Shown piece by piece: positions 19,489 to 28,184 of a stretch of 64,000 bases of DNA (positions are counted from its first letter, which is position 1; every line of letters begins with the position of its first letter). The translations under genes were made by a program, and so were the position numbers. The notes under the pieces are model-generated. The model worked only from the letters and a program-made list of their open reading frames with translations. It ran no database searches and had not been told where the DNA came from. The stretch is from Haloglomus litoreum (lineage in GTDB: Archaea; Halobacteriota; Halobacteria; Halobacteriales; Haloarculaceae), in the NCBI RefSeq assembly GCF_029338515.1, contig NZ_CP119988.1, positions 4,030,001-4,094,000 of the forward strand. The letters are read 5' to 3'.

Positions 19489-19943
19489 GACTCGCGCTTC
19501 CCCATCAGGATGGCCACCGTCCACGAGCAGACCACCGTCTCGTCGTCCCCGTCGCCGTCGCTCGCCAGCACCTCGACGTCGCGGACGACGACGCCGGCGT
19601 CTGGGTGACTGTCGGAGTCCCGGCGCTCGACCACCTCGTGTCGCACCCGGAGGACATCACCCGGCCGGACGGGCCGGTGCCAGGTCAGGTCCGTGAGGCC
19701 GAGGCCGCCGCGGTTCGAGGAGTCGTTGAGGAAGTTCTCGACCATCAGTCGGGTGGCGACGCCGATGGTGTGGAGGCCGCTCGCGATGAGCCCGCCGTAC
19801 TGGCTGTCGGCGGCCGCCTCGGGGTCCGTGTGCATCGGCTGCGGGTCGAACTGCTCGGCGAACGCGACGATCCCCGCCTCGGTCATCTCGTGACTCCCGT
19901 ACGTCTCACCCCAGCCGACCGCCATGTCCTCGAACTGGTACAT
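19485..19943 (-). CDS. MaoC-family (R)-specific enoyl-CoA hydratase-like protein
   Basis: This 152-residue hot-dog-fold protein has the hydratase 2 motif. The catalytic Asp and His lie in QFDPQPMHTDPEAA, followed by YGGLIASGLHT. The reaction is probably hydration of 2-enoyl-CoA or a related thioester; the natural substrate is unknown. It is the first gene of a two-gene unit, with ATG at 19943. Confidence 0.82.
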   Translation of the reverse strand: MYQFEDMAVGWGETYGSHEMTEAGIVAFAEQFDPQPMHTDPEAAADSQYGGLIASGLHTIGVATRLMVENFLNDSSNRGGLGLTDLTWHRPVRPGDVLRVRHEVVERRDSDSHPDAGVVVRDVEVLASDGDGDDETVVCSWTVAILMGKRES

Positions 19944-20055
19944 ACCGCCCGTTCCGTCGGCCGAGATGGTAAACCCACGTCACCATGACCCCGTGTCACA
20001 GGGGGAGGACACCGCGCGCGCAACGGTTATGTCCTTGTGAGTCATTCACATACAT

Positions 20056-20175
20056 ATGTCCGTTCGAGTGTACGAGTGCATCCAGTGCGGCGCGCGGGCG
20101 ATGGCCCGGGGCTACCCCGGGCGCTGTACCGGCTGCGGTGGCCAGTTGATGAACCTGGCCGTCCGTCGAGAGTGA
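20056..20175 (+). CDS. Rubrerythrin-like zinc-ribbon micro-protein
   Basis: The 39-residue protein (YECIQCGARA ... RCTGCGGQLMNL) has two CxxC pairs forming a rubredoxin/rubrerythrin-like metal knuckle. Similar proteins of about 40 residues are common in haloarchaea and have no known role. A GTTATG box at 20026-20031 lies 27 nt before the ATG, so a leaderless transcript is likely. Confidence 0.8.
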   Translation: MSVRVYECIQCGARAMARGYPGRCTGCGGQLMNLAVRRE

Positions 20176-20238
20176 GACGCCGGCCCCACGACGGGGCCAC
20201 GAGACGATGCCGACGCGTCGGCCGACCGTGATGGTGCC

Positions 20239-20427
20239 CTACCTGGCCCGGGCGGCCGGCTCGCTCGCCGGGTGTGACTCATCCCCCGTCCCCACCGACA
20301 CGCCGTTGGCGCGCAGACAGCGGCGCATCCGCGCGGGCGAGACGCCCACCGAGCGAGCCGCCCCCGCGATGTCCACCGTTCCGGTCTCGTACAGCGTCAC
20401 AGCCGTCCGAAGTGCATCTGCGCGCAT
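20239..20427 (-). CDS. Small helix-turn-helix protein
   Basis: The 62-residue protein is almost entirely one helix-turn-helix unit: LRTAVTLYETGTVDIAGAA, then GVSPARMRRCLRANGV as the recognition part. It resembles resolvase- or MerR-like HTH modules found alone in haloarchaea. The C-terminal 15 residues are disordered. It converges with the rubrerythrin-like gene. The target is unknown. Confidence 0.65.
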   Translation of the reverse strand: MRADALRTAVTLYETGTVDIAGAARSVGVSPARMRRCLRANGVSVGTGDESHPASEPAARAR

Positions 20428-20689
20428 CTGTTACGACTCGGGCGAATACGCCCACAGTGATAACTTCTTCGGAGTATAAGACCATATTCGAACATACAGA
20501 TTCGATTCTGCAAGACAAACGTCATCCTCTCCCCGCCATAGATTGACAAAGATGCACAACACGAGGAGATCGATGTGGTTCGCCAGCGAGCGGTGGGTGG
20601 TCGGAGGGGTCGAGAGCGGGGCGCCCTCGGCAGGTTCGGTCCGTTCCGAAGCGCGGGCGTCAAATAGGGAGCGGACCGAACGAACTCGC

Positions 20690-20899
20690 ATGAGCATGAC
20701 CGAGCGGTTCGACGCACTGGGCGAGAAGGAGAAAGTCGGCGGCGGCGCGGTGCTGCTCGTGGCGGGCGTCCTCATCCTCGCCCTGCTCACCTTCGCCGGC
20801 GTCGGGTCCCGGGCACTCCAGATCGTCCTCGGAACCGTCGGCGTCATCACCGTCGTCATCGGCGTCCTCTCCATCGGCATCAGCGAGAAGTCGGTGTAG
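20690..20899 (+). CDS. Small two-helix membrane protein
   Basis: The 69-residue protein has a charged N terminus (MSMTERFDALGEKEK) and two membrane helices (about 18-36 and 42-62) ending in GISEKSV. No function is known. The start at 20690 gives the charged leader; a second ATG six bases later is also possible. The 260 bp upstream hold no other gene. Confidence 0.6.
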   Translation: MSMTERFDALGEKEKVGGGAVLLVAGVLILALLTFAGVGSRALQIVLGTVGVITVVIGVLSIGISEKSV

Positions 20900-21019
20900 G
20901 AACCGGCCCACACCACTCGCCGGGGCCACGGGGAGGAGAGTTATTGCCGCAAGAGTCCGATATTCCGACTACATTCGCTTCTCGGCGATAGATAGAACAT
21001 TTCAGAAATTATTCAACCC

Positions 21020-21643
21020 CTATTCCAGGTATCCCTCGGTCAGCGACTCGACGTACTTCGCGACCACGTCGACCTCCAGGTGGACCGGGTCCCCGACGGA
21101 CTTCTCGCGCAGGTTCGTCAGGTCGTAGGTCGCGGGGATGACCGCCACGTCGAACTCACCCTCGGCGCCGCCCTCGTAGCCCGTGTCGGGTTTCTCGAGG
21201 CGGGCGACCGTCAGCGAGATGCCGTCGACGGCGATGGAACCCTTCTCGACGACGTACCTCGCGAGCGGGCGCGGCAGCGAGAACGAGAACGTCCAGTCAT
21301 CCCCCAGTTGTTCGATGCCCGTCACCCGGCCGGTCCCGTCGACGTGACCCTGGACGAAGTGGCCGTCGAAGCGACCGTCGGCAGGGAGCGCCCGCTCGAG
21401 GTTGACGACGTCGCCCGCCTCGAGCGACCCGAGGTAGGTCCGCTCGATGGTCTCCTCCGAGCAGAACAGCTCGAACGACTCGTCGTCGTGGGCCTCGACG
21501 GTGAGGCAGGCCCCGGAGACGGCGATGGATTCGCCGTGTTCGAGGTCGGCCGCGAACGACGCCGCGACGCGCAGGCGCAGCCCCTCGTCGGTCTCCGTCC
21601 GGTCGAGAATCTCGCCGGTCTCCGCGACGATGCCGGTGAACAT
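21020..21643 (-). CDS. ribE: Riboflavin synthase, alpha-subunit type
   Basis: The 207 residues consist of two lumazine-binding repeats, starting with the hallmark MFTGIVAETG. The paired motifs VSGACLTV (first half) and VDGISLTV (second half) bind substrate. The enzyme dismutates two 6,7-dimethyl-8-ribityllumazine molecules to riboflavin. Many archaea use the unrelated RibC type, but haloarchaea carry this bacterial-type enzyme. The ATG at 21643 is fixed by the motif; the upstream frame is basic and not real. Confidence 0.95.
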   Translation of the reverse strand: MFTGIVAETGEILDRTETDEGLRLRVAASFAADLEHGESIAVSGACLTVEAHDDESFELFCSEETIERTYLGSLEAGDVVNLERALPADGRFDGHFVQGHVDGTGRVTGIEQLGDDWTFSFSLPRPLARYVVEKGSIAVDGISLTVARLEKPDTGYEGGAEGEFDVAVIPATYDLTNLREKSVGDPVHLEVDVVAKYVESLTEGYLE

Positions 21644-21848
21644 ACCCGGGCTTGGGACGGTGGTGTCGAAAGGCCTCCGGGTCACGTGCCGGGGCGAGAA
21701 CGGCCGACCCAGGGACCGCCGAGCCGGGACCGACCCCATGCCCCGGCGACCACCGCCGCCCTGGCCCGGGGCGTGTGTCACGGGGACTCGGCCAAATCGC
21801 TGTTTGAGTCACGGAAACGCCCTTTGTGGCGGCGCGTAGAGCGACAGC

Positions 21849-22829
21849 ATGGACGCCACGCCCTCCCGACGGCGGTTCCTGACGGCGACGCTCGCCGCGG
21901 GGGCCGCCGTCACGGCCGGCTGTACCGACGCCCTCGGTAGCGAGGGCACCGAGCGCGAACTGGAACTCCACCTCTCCCGGGAGGACGGCCCCCTCCACGA
22001 GTCGTTCGTCGTCGACCTCGCGGAGACCCGGTCGCCCGACGACGAGGACGCCTTCGCGGCGGCCGTGAACGGCGAGGCCTACACCACCCAGTACCGCCGC
22101 CCCTTCTACTCCACCGCGGAGGACCCGAAGTACGTCGAACACGAGGGGACCTACTACCGCCTCGGCGCCGTCGTCGTCGACGAGGTGGCCGTGACGCGGC
22201 CGGTGCTCCGCCTCTCGACGGTCGCGGACGCAGACGCCGAGGACGCCCCCGACGGCATCGCGATGGAGGCACTCCCGGATGCCGACCGGCGGGCCGTTCG
22301 CGTCGCCTACTTCGCCGCCCGCGCCCGGGGGAACGAGGGGGGTGCCCCGCAGGGGCTGGTCCAGCGCGGCGGCTACGTCTACCGCGACACGGACGCCATC
22401 GCGGCGAGCGAGCTGCTCGGGTCGGACGGCCCGGACCACGTCACCCACCGCGAGACGGTGTACGCCGTCGAGGTGACCCGCGAGCGGTTCCACGAACCGG
22501 TCTACCGGGCGACCGCCGAGCCGGTCGCCGAGTCGCCCGAGCGGCTGGAGGCCATCCTCCGCGCGAAGTTCGTCGACGCGCGGTTCTCGCGCGAGGACCG
22601 CTCGCAGGCGGCCCGCGACGTGCTCCGCGAGGCCGAGACCGATGGGTACAGCGAGCCACATCCCTACTCCGACGGGTTCCGCGAGGTGCTCGTCGCGCTC
22701 CACGAGCGGGCCTACCTCGACGGGAACATCGAGAAGGACGCCGGCATCGAGCGCGGGCGCCGGATGGTGCTGTACGACGGGACGTACTTCGACTACCGGC
22801 TCCGGTTCACCGGCGGAACGGACGCGTAG
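21849..22829 (+). CDS. Tat-exported lipoprotein of unknown function
   Basis: The 326-residue protein has a twin-arginine signal (SRRRFL, 6-11) and a lipobox ending TAGC (Cys25). The mature part is acidic and globular, with no recognised family. It includes repeated VYR/YRA segments and an extended VLYDGTYFDYRL end. GTTTGAG at 21802 is about 45 nt before the ATG and belongs to the shared promoter-like motif described in the findings. Confidence 0.7.
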   Translation: MDATPSRRRFLTATLAAGAAVTAGCTDALGSEGTERELELHLSREDGPLHESFVVDLAETRSPDDEDAFAAAVNGEAYTTQYRRPFYSTAEDPKYVEHEGTYYRLGAVVVDEVAVTRPVLRLSTVADADAEDAPDGIAMEALPDADRRAVRVAYFAARARGNEGGAPQGLVQRGGYVYRDTDAIAASELLGSDGPDHVTHRETVYAVEVTRERFHEPVYRATAEPVAESPERLEAILRAKFVDARFSREDRSQAARDVLREAETDGYSEPHPYSDGFREVLVALHERAYLDGNIEKDAGIERGRRMVLYDGTYFDYRLRFTGGTDA

Positions 22830-22857
22830 CCCGACGGGACGCGGCGCTCCCCGCTCG

Positions 22858-23241
22858 TCAGTCCACCTTCGTGACGAACATCGCGTGGGCCGCGTTCTCG
22901 CTGTGGGAGGTGACCTTCAGCCGGATGGTGTCGCCGGTCTCGACCGTGTCGGGGACGTTCTGGTCGACGAAGACGACCAGCCCGTTCACCTTCACGACGG
23001 CCTCGCGGCCCTGGCTGGTCTCGTTGGTCTCGGTGACGACCGCCGTCTGCTCGGAGCCGACCGGCGCGGCCTCGCCCTCGTCGCGGGCCTGTGCGGCCTC
23101 GTGGGCGGCCTGGGCCTCGGGGTCGTCGTACTTGTCGTCGCCGCCGAGCACGGCCCGGCCGAGCAACAGCAGGACGAGCACGAGGACGCCGCCGCCGGCG
23201 ACCAGTGCGAACGGGAGTTCGGACTGGAGTACGGGGAACAC
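22858..23241 (-). CDS. Membrane-anchored TRAM-domain protein
   Basis: The roughly 127-residue protein has one N-terminal membrane helix (about 10-30), an Ala/Glu-rich linker, and a C-terminal TRAM-type beta-barrel (about 65-127). The barrel runs from GREAVVKVNGLVVFVD to DTIRLKVTSHSENAAHAMFV. TRAM domains bind RNA and are usually fused to tRNA-modifying enzymes or occur alone in archaea. A membrane-tethered form is less usual. A GTG start at 23241 is inferred because the upstream frame is basic; the exact start is uncertain. Confidence 0.65.
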   Translation of the reverse strand: MFPVLQSELPFALVAGGGVLVLVLLLLGRAVLGGDDKYDDPEAQAAHEAAQARDEGEAAPVGSEQTAVVTETNETSQGREAVVKVNGLVVFVDQNVPDTVETGDTIRLKVTSHSENAAHAMFVTKVD

Positions 23242-23373
23242 GGTGGTTTCGAGGAGGGGGGAGCCGATAACAGTCCCGGCATCGACCCGGGAGGCCGGGC
23301 GCGATAGCCCGGCCGCATCCGACGACCCGCAGCCGGGCCCGGCAGCTATACGCCGCGGCCGCGATGGGGCAGT

Positions 23374-24165
23374 ATGCAGACACGAACGAACGGACTCCGC
23401 GCACGCATCGCCGACGGCGAGGTGTCGCTCGGTGTCCTCGACAACACGTACAGCCCGACCCTGGTGGAGTTCTACGGCGACCTCGGCCTCGACTTCGTGT
23501 GGATCGACCTGGAACACGGCGGCCCCTCGCCCGCCGACGGACCCGCCCTGGATGGGCTACTCCGGGCGGCCGAACGGACCGGGACGGAACTGCTGGTACG
23601 CCTGCCGACCGGGTCGCCCGCCGAGATACGGAAGGCACTGGATGCGGGCGTCCGGAACGTGTTCCTGCCGCGGGTCGACGGTCCCGAACCCGTCCGCGCG
23701 GCGGTGCGGGCAGCCCGGTTCCGCTACGAGGACGGTCCCGGCGATCGGGGGCTGGCGGCGCCACGGGCCCGGCGCTGGGGCCTGGCCGACGACTACGTCG
23801 CCGCGGAGGACCGCGAGACGCTCGTCGGGGCGACCGTCGAGACCCGGGCCGCCATCGACGCGATCGACGACATCCTCGACGTGCCGGAGCTGGGCTTCGT
23901 CTTCGTCGGCCCGCTGGACCTGTCGGTATCGCTGGGACACCCCGGCGAACTCGACCACCCGGACGTGCAGGCCGCGGTCGAGACCGTCCGCGCGGCAGCC
24001 GTCGACGCCGGGGTGCCCGTCGGCGGCCTCGGCTTCGGGATGGATGACGTGAACCGGAAGGCGGCGAACGGCTACGATCTGCTCAACCTCGGGAGCACGA
24101 CGGGCGCGCTCCGGACGGCGGTCTCCGACTGGCTGGACGCGTACGACGGCGACCGCGGGTCGTGA
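23374..24165 (+). CDS. HpcH/HpaI aldolase-citrate lyase family protein
   Basis: The 263-residue TIM-barrel protein has the family's metal/pyruvate-binding signatures: FVWIDLEHGG (about 46-55), FLPRVDGPE, and FVGPLDLSVSLG. These class II aldolases cleave 2-keto-3-deoxy-type acids, such as 4-hydroxy-2-oxo acids, to pyruvate and an aldehyde. The substrate cannot be fixed. A CTATAC box centred near 23348 is 26 nt from the ATG at 23374, which supports a leaderless start. Confidence 0.88.
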   Translation: MQTRTNGLRARIADGEVSLGVLDNTYSPTLVEFYGDLGLDFVWIDLEHGGPSPADGPALDGLLRAAERTGTELLVRLPTGSPAEIRKALDAGVRNVFLPRVDGPEPVRAAVRAARFRYEDGPGDRGLAAPRARRWGLADDYVAAEDRETLVGATVETRAAIDAIDDILDVPELGFVFVGPLDLSVSLGHPGELDHPDVQAAVETVRAAAVDAGVPVGGLGFGMDDVNRKAANGYDLLNLGSTTGALRTAVSDWLDAYDGDRGS

Positions 24166-24262
24166 CCCCCGTACCGGCGGCGGCGCAGCGTTCGAACCGG
24201 AGCGGTTCGTCGACACCCCGCCGACCGACGGGTTGAAGTGGCGAACGGCCCGGATACGCGGT

Positions 24263-24718
24263 ATGAGTGTGGAGCTACCGTTCGCCCCCGTCGACAGCGT
24301 CATCCGGCGGAACGCGGGCGACCTCCGCGTGAGCGCCGAGGCCGCCGAGGAGCTCGCGCGCCGGATCCAGGACCGCGGGGCCGCGCTGGCGGTTCACGCC
24401 GCCGAACGTGCCACCGCGGACGGGCGCAAGACCCTGATGGCCGAGGACTTCGCCGACACCGTCGACGGGCCGGTGCCCACGGACGGCGACCCCGAGGGGC
24501 TGGAACTCCCCATCGCGCCGGTCGACCGCATCGCCCGGCTCGACATCGACGACTCCTACCGGGTCGCGATGGACGCGCGGGTCGCGCTCGCCACCGTCCT
24601 CGAGCGGTACGCCGACCGCGTGGCGGCCGCCGCGGCCGTGCTCGCCGAACACGCCGACCGCCGCACCATCAAGGGTGAGGACGTGGCGGTCTACTTCCGA
24701 CTGGCCGAGTACTTCTGA
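24263..24718 (+). CDS. Archaeal histone with two fused histone folds
   Basis: The 151-residue protein carries two histone folds in tandem. The first begins LPFAPVDSVIRRNAG (5-19) and the second LPIAPVDRIARLD (about 82-94). Each has the long central helix and the end motifs TLMAEDF and TIKGEDV. Haloarchaea typically encode such a doublet, which mimics a histone dimer, instead of single HMf-like histones. Its TGA overlaps the ATG of the deacetylase-family gene, giving a two-gene chromatin-like operon. Confidence 0.92.
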   Translation: MSVELPFAPVDSVIRRNAGDLRVSAEAAEELARRIQDRGAALAVHAAERATADGRKTLMAEDFADTVDGPVPTDGDPEGLELPIAPVDRIARLDIDDSYRVAMDARVALATVLERYADRVAAAAAVLAEHADRRTIKGEDVAVYFRLAEYF

Positions 24719-25722
24719 TGCGCTTTGGCTACCGGGAGGCCTGCCTGCGGCACGAGACGGGCGCCCGACACCCGGAGTCGTCGGACCGGCTGCGGGCCAT
24801 CCGCCGGCGCCTCTCGCGACTCCACGGCGTCGAGTACGAGGAGGGTGACCTGGCGACCCGCGAGGCGCTCGAGCGCGTCCACGACACCGCCTACCTCGAC
24901 GAGGTCGAGCAGTTCTGCGCGGACGGCGGGGGCACCTGGGACGCCGACACCGTCGCCGTCGGCGCCACCTGGGAGGCCGCCCGCGCGAGCGCCGGCCTCT
25001 CGGTGTGGGCCGCCAACGCCGCGCTCGACGGCCAGCAGGGCCACGACACCCCATTCGCCATCGGCCGCCCGCCCGGCCACCACGCCGAGCCGGACGAGGC
25101 TATGGGCTTCTGTTTCCTCGGCAACGCCGGCGTCGCGGCCGCCGACGCCCTCCAGCGCGACGGCTGCGACCGCGTCGCCGTCTTCGACTGGGACGTCCAC
25201 CACGGCAACGGCACCCAGAAGATGTTCTACGAGCGCGGCGACGTCTTCTACGCCTCCATCCACGAGCGCGGCCTCTTCCCGGGAACCGGCTTCGTCGACG
25301 AGCCCGGCCGGGGCGAGGGCGAGGGCAGCACCCTGAACGTGCCCTACCGCGGTGGCTGTGGCGACGCCGAGTACTGCGCCGCCATCGACGAGGCGCTCCG
25401 CCCCGCGCTGGAGCGGTACGGTCCCGACCTCATCATCGTCAGCGCGGGCTTCGACGCCCACGAGCACGACCCCATCTCCCGGATGCGCGTCTCCACCGAG
25501 GGGTACGGCGCGATGACCCGCCGGATGGTCGACCTGTGCGAGGACGTGGACGCCGCGCTCGCGTTCGTCCTCGAGGGGGGCTACAGCCTCGACGCGCTCG
25601 CGGACTCCATCGCGATGGTCCACGAGACGATGCACGGCCGCGACCCCGTCGAACCCGACGGCGAGGTCAACGACCGGGCGCGCGAGCGGCTGGACGAGGT
25701 GCGGGCCGAGCACGACCTCTGA
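24718..25722 (+). CDS. Histone deacetylase family protein
   Basis: The 334 residues have the arginase/deacetylase fold. Active-site histidines lie in RPPGHHAEPDEAMGFCF, and the metal ligands in DWDVHHGNGT and the GFDAHEHDP loop. The catalytic set is complete. The family also includes acetoin-utilisation and acetylpolyamine amidohydrolase proteins, so histone is not proven as substrate. Even so, the one-base overlap with the histone gene makes a chromatin or general lysine deacetylation role plausible. It terminates convergently with the membrane protein gene. Confidence 0.9.
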   Translation: MRFGYREACLRHETGARHPESSDRLRAIRRRLSRLHGVEYEEGDLATREALERVHDTAYLDEVEQFCADGGGTWDADTVAVGATWEAARASAGLSVWAANAALDGQQGHDTPFAIGRPPGHHAEPDEAMGFCFLGNAGVAAADALQRDGCDRVAVFDWDVHHGNGTQKMFYERGDVFYASIHERGLFPGTGFVDEPGRGEGEGSTLNVPYRGGCGDAEYCAAIDEALRPALERYGPDLIIVSAGFDAHEHDPISRMRVSTEGYGAMTRRMVDLCEDVDAALAFVLEGGYSLDALADSIAMVHETMHGRDPVEPDGEVNDRARERLDEVRAEHDL

Positions 25723-25732
25723 GGACGGTCCC

Positions 25733-26110
25733 TCACTCGCGCCGCCCACGGAGCAGAAGGAGTCCCCCGAGACTGACGGCCAGGAAGGCCCCGACGCTGG
25801 CGAGGGACGAGTCGAGCGCCAGCGCTCGCCCGGCGAGGAAACTCCCGACGAACGCGACGACGACGAGACCGCAGGCCACGAGCACCCACGCCACCGCCTG
25901 CCAGGCGTGGTCGTAGCGGGGCCAACGCTCCTCGTAGGCCGAGGGGACACCGACACCGAGCAGCATCAGGAGCAGGAAGCTCCCCGCGTACACGCCGAAC
26001 CGCGCCTCGAAGGCGTACCCCGCGGCGAGCGCGACGAGAACGGCGACGAGCGTGGCGACCTGCTGCTGGTCGGTGAGCCAGTTCCGGAGTCTGCTGATGG
26101 TGGAGGGCAT
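25733..26110 (-). CDS. Four-helix membrane protein
   Basis: The 125-residue protein has about four hydrophobic helices (about 17-32, 38-54, 68-90, 100-120) and a charged N terminus MPSTISRLRNWLTDQQQ. No family is recognised. The ATG at 26110 is chosen because the upstream frame is the Ser/Arg-rich shadow of ftsY. It follows ftsY by 40 nt and may be read with it. Confidence 0.65.
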   Translation of the reverse strand: MPSTISRLRNWLTDQQQVATLVAVLVALAAGYAFEARFGVYAGSFLLLMLLGVGVPSAYEERWPRYDHAWQAVAWVLVACGLVVVAFVGSFLAGRALALDSSLASVGAFLAVSLGGLLLLRGRRE

Positions 26111-26150
26111 ACGGGCTAGAATCGGGGGCGACCGGAAAAAGGACCGGGCG

Positions 26151-27407
26151 TCAGTCGTCCCCGCCGACGATGCGGTCGACGATGACGTCCGGGTCGAACC
26201 GTTCGAGGTCCTCGTACCCCTGGCCCACGCCGAGGAAGAGGATGGGCTTGCCCGTGACGTGCGCGATGGAGACGGCCGCACCGCCCTGGGAGTCAGCGTC
26301 GGCCTTCGTCAGCACGACGCCGTCGATCTCGGCGGCATCGTTGAACTGCTTGGCGCGCTGGGTGGCGTCCTGGCCCGCGACGGCCTCGTCGACGAAGATG
26401 GTCATGTCCGGGTCGACGACGCGGTCGATCTTCTCCAGCTGGGCCATCAGGTCGTTCGAGGTGTGCAGGCGACCGGCCGTATCGCCCAGCACCACGTCGG
26501 CGTCGTTGGCCTCGGCGTACTCGACGGCGTCGTAGATGACGGCGGCCGGGTCCCCACCCTGCTGGTGGGTGATGATCTTCGCGTCCAGCGCCTCGGCGTG
26601 CTCCTCGATCTGCTCGTTCGCGCCGGCGCGGTAGGTGTCGCCGTTCGCGATGACGGGCGTGAGGCCCTGGTTCTGGAAGCGCCGGGCGAGCTTGGCGATG
26701 GTCGTCGTCTTGCCGACGCCGTTGACGCCGGTGAAGATGATGGTGACCGGCTTGTCGGCCTCGGCGATGCGCTGGTCGAAGTCGAACTGACCGACGCTGA
26801 TGACGTCCCGGAGCGCGTCACCGATGGCGCGCTGGACGACGATCTCGCCGGTCTGGACCTGGGCGCGGGTCTGCCCGACCAGTTTCTCCTCGATGCGGTC
26901 GGTGATGGCCTGCGCGACGCTCATCTCGACGTCGCCCTGGATGAGCGCCATCTCCAGCTCCTCGAGGGGTCGCTGGAGCTCCTCGCGCTTGATGAGCGCC
27001 TTCCCGGTGGCCGCACGCTTCACGGAGCCGAAGAGGCTCTCGCCACCGGTCTCCTCGGCGGAGCCGGCGGTCACCTCCTCGGTCCGGCGCGAGAGCGCAT
27101 CGGGGACGTTGCTCTCGCGTTCGGGCTCGGCTTCACCCTCCCGGGCGGGCGCCGATTCCGAGTCGGCTCCCGCTTCGGGGGTGGCCTCCTCGGCCGCGGG
27201 CTCGTCCGGGGCGGGCTCTGCGTCTGCGTCCGCCTCCGACTCGACCGCTTGCTCGGGGGCGGACTCCGCGTCCGACTCGGCGGACTCGGGAGTGTCGTCG
27301 GGGGCGGCCTCGTCGGCCGGCTCCTCGTCGGTCTCCTCGACCTCGACGGCCTCCTCGGCGGCGTCGTCGCGGAACTTCCCGAGTTTCTCCTTCAGACCGT
27401 CGAACAT
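26151..27407 (-). CDS. ftsY: Signal recognition particle receptor FtsY
   Basis: The 418-residue GTPase docks SRP-ribosome complexes at the membrane. A very acidic, Glu/Ala-rich extension (about 10-115) precedes the NG domain. G1 is GVNGVGKTT (Lys233), G3 is DTAGRLHTSNDL and G4 is TKADADSQGG, with the closing FLGVGQGYEDLERFD. The acidic leader is the usual archaeal/halophile replacement for the bacterial A domain. The gene starts 4 nt after the pfdA stop, in the rplX-pfdA-ftsY operon. Confidence 0.95.
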   Translation of the reverse strand: MFDGLKEKLGKFRDDAAEEAVEVEETDEEPADEAAPDDTPESAESDAESAPEQAVESEADADAEPAPDEPAAEEATPEAGADSESAPAREGEAEPERESNVPDALSRRTEEVTAGSAEETGGESLFGSVKRAATGKALIKREELQRPLEELEMALIQGDVEMSVAQAITDRIEEKLVGQTRAQVQTGEIVVQRAIGDALRDVISVGQFDFDQRIAEADKPVTIIFTGVNGVGKTTTIAKLARRFQNQGLTPVIANGDTYRAGANEQIEEHAEALDAKIITHQQGGDPAAVIYDAVEYAEANDADVVLGDTAGRLHTSNDLMAQLEKIDRVVDPDMTIFVDEAVAGQDATQRAKQFNDAAEIDGVVLTKADADSQGGAAVSIAHVTGKPILFLGVGQGYEDLERFDPDVIVDRIVGGDD

Positions 27408-27411
27408 CGCG

Positions 27412-27885
27412 TCACTCGTCCTCGTCGCCCTCGCCCTGCATCTGCTGTTGCTGCTGCATCATCTGCTGCATCTGCTGCTGCTGGGCCTGCTGGGCCTTCT
27501 GCTCGACCTGTTCGGTCTGCTCCTCGATCTCGTCGATCTCGGCCTCCAGCTCGGCGATGCGCTGGTCGAGCACGTCCTTCTTGCTCTCCAGCGTGTCGAT
27601 GGCGCCGTCCTCGTCGCGCTCGGCCGCGAAGCCGCCGCCGATGGAGACGACGATCTCGTCGATGCTGCCCAGCTCCGCGCTGACGTACGCGTCGCCGCCC
27701 AGCGGCACCTGCACGGTGTCGCCGCTCTCGAGCTCCTCCAGCGCGTCGATGGCCTCGTCGATGTCGGTCTTGTCGGCCTGGACGCCCTGGATCTCCTCCT
27801 TGACGGCCTCCTTCTCCTGTTCGAGCGCCTGGAGCTGCTGTTGCAGCTGGTCCATGCCACCGCCGCCGCCACCACCGAGGCTCAT
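27412..27885 (-). CDS. pfdA: Prefoldin alpha subunit
   Basis: The 157 residues show the prefoldin alpha pattern. Two long coiled coils (about 10-55 and 90-145) flank the beta-hairpin region VQVPLGGDAYVSAELG. A Gln/Met-rich tail near the C terminus is typical of haloarchaeal copies. Prefoldin delivers unfolded proteins to the thermosome. The ATG overlaps the rplX stop as ATGA. Confidence 0.93.
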   Translation of the reverse strand: MSLGGGGGGGMDQLQQQLQALEQEKEAVKEEIQGVQADKTDIDEAIDALEELESGDTVQVPLGGDAYVSAELGSIDEIVVSIGGGFAAERDEDGAIDTLESKKDVLDQRIAELEAEIDEIEEQTEQVEQKAQQAQQQQMQQMMQQQQQMQGEGDEDE

Positions 27886-28058
27886 GCGGCACGCACCTCC
27901 TCGAGCTCGACCTGCGTGCGCCTCTTGCCGTGCCGGGAGCCGACGTTGGCGTACGTCCGCTCGCGGGCGACGTCCTCGTTGGGTGCCTCCACGTTCGTCT
28001 CGAACTCCTGCCAGCCGTCGCGGGCCTGGAAGCGCCCGCTGACCGTGTACTCGCTCAT
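27882..28058 (-). CDS. rplX: Ribosomal protein LX (eL20/L18a family)
   Basis: This 58-residue ribosomal protein begins MSEYTVSGRFQARDGWQEFE and ends KRRTQVELEEVRAA. The sequence and its place directly before pfdA and ftsY identify LX, the short archaeal counterpart of eukaryotic L18a. It was missed by length-filtered ORF finding. Its stop overlaps pfdA (ATGA). Promoter elements must lie in the 126-bp gap shared with the divergent HNH gene. Confidence 0.92.
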   Translation of the reverse strand: MSEYTVSGRFQARDGWQEFETNVEAPNEDVARERTYANVGSRHGKRRTQVELEEVRAA

Positions 28059-28184
28059 GTACGGAACCGGGCGTGCGAGCGGGAAAGTCCTTCCGACTCT
28101 CGAAACGTGCCGGCGCGCCGGCCGACGGCCCGGGACCGGAGCCCGGGCGTACGACTCTTGCTCACCGCGCCCCTACCGGCGGCC

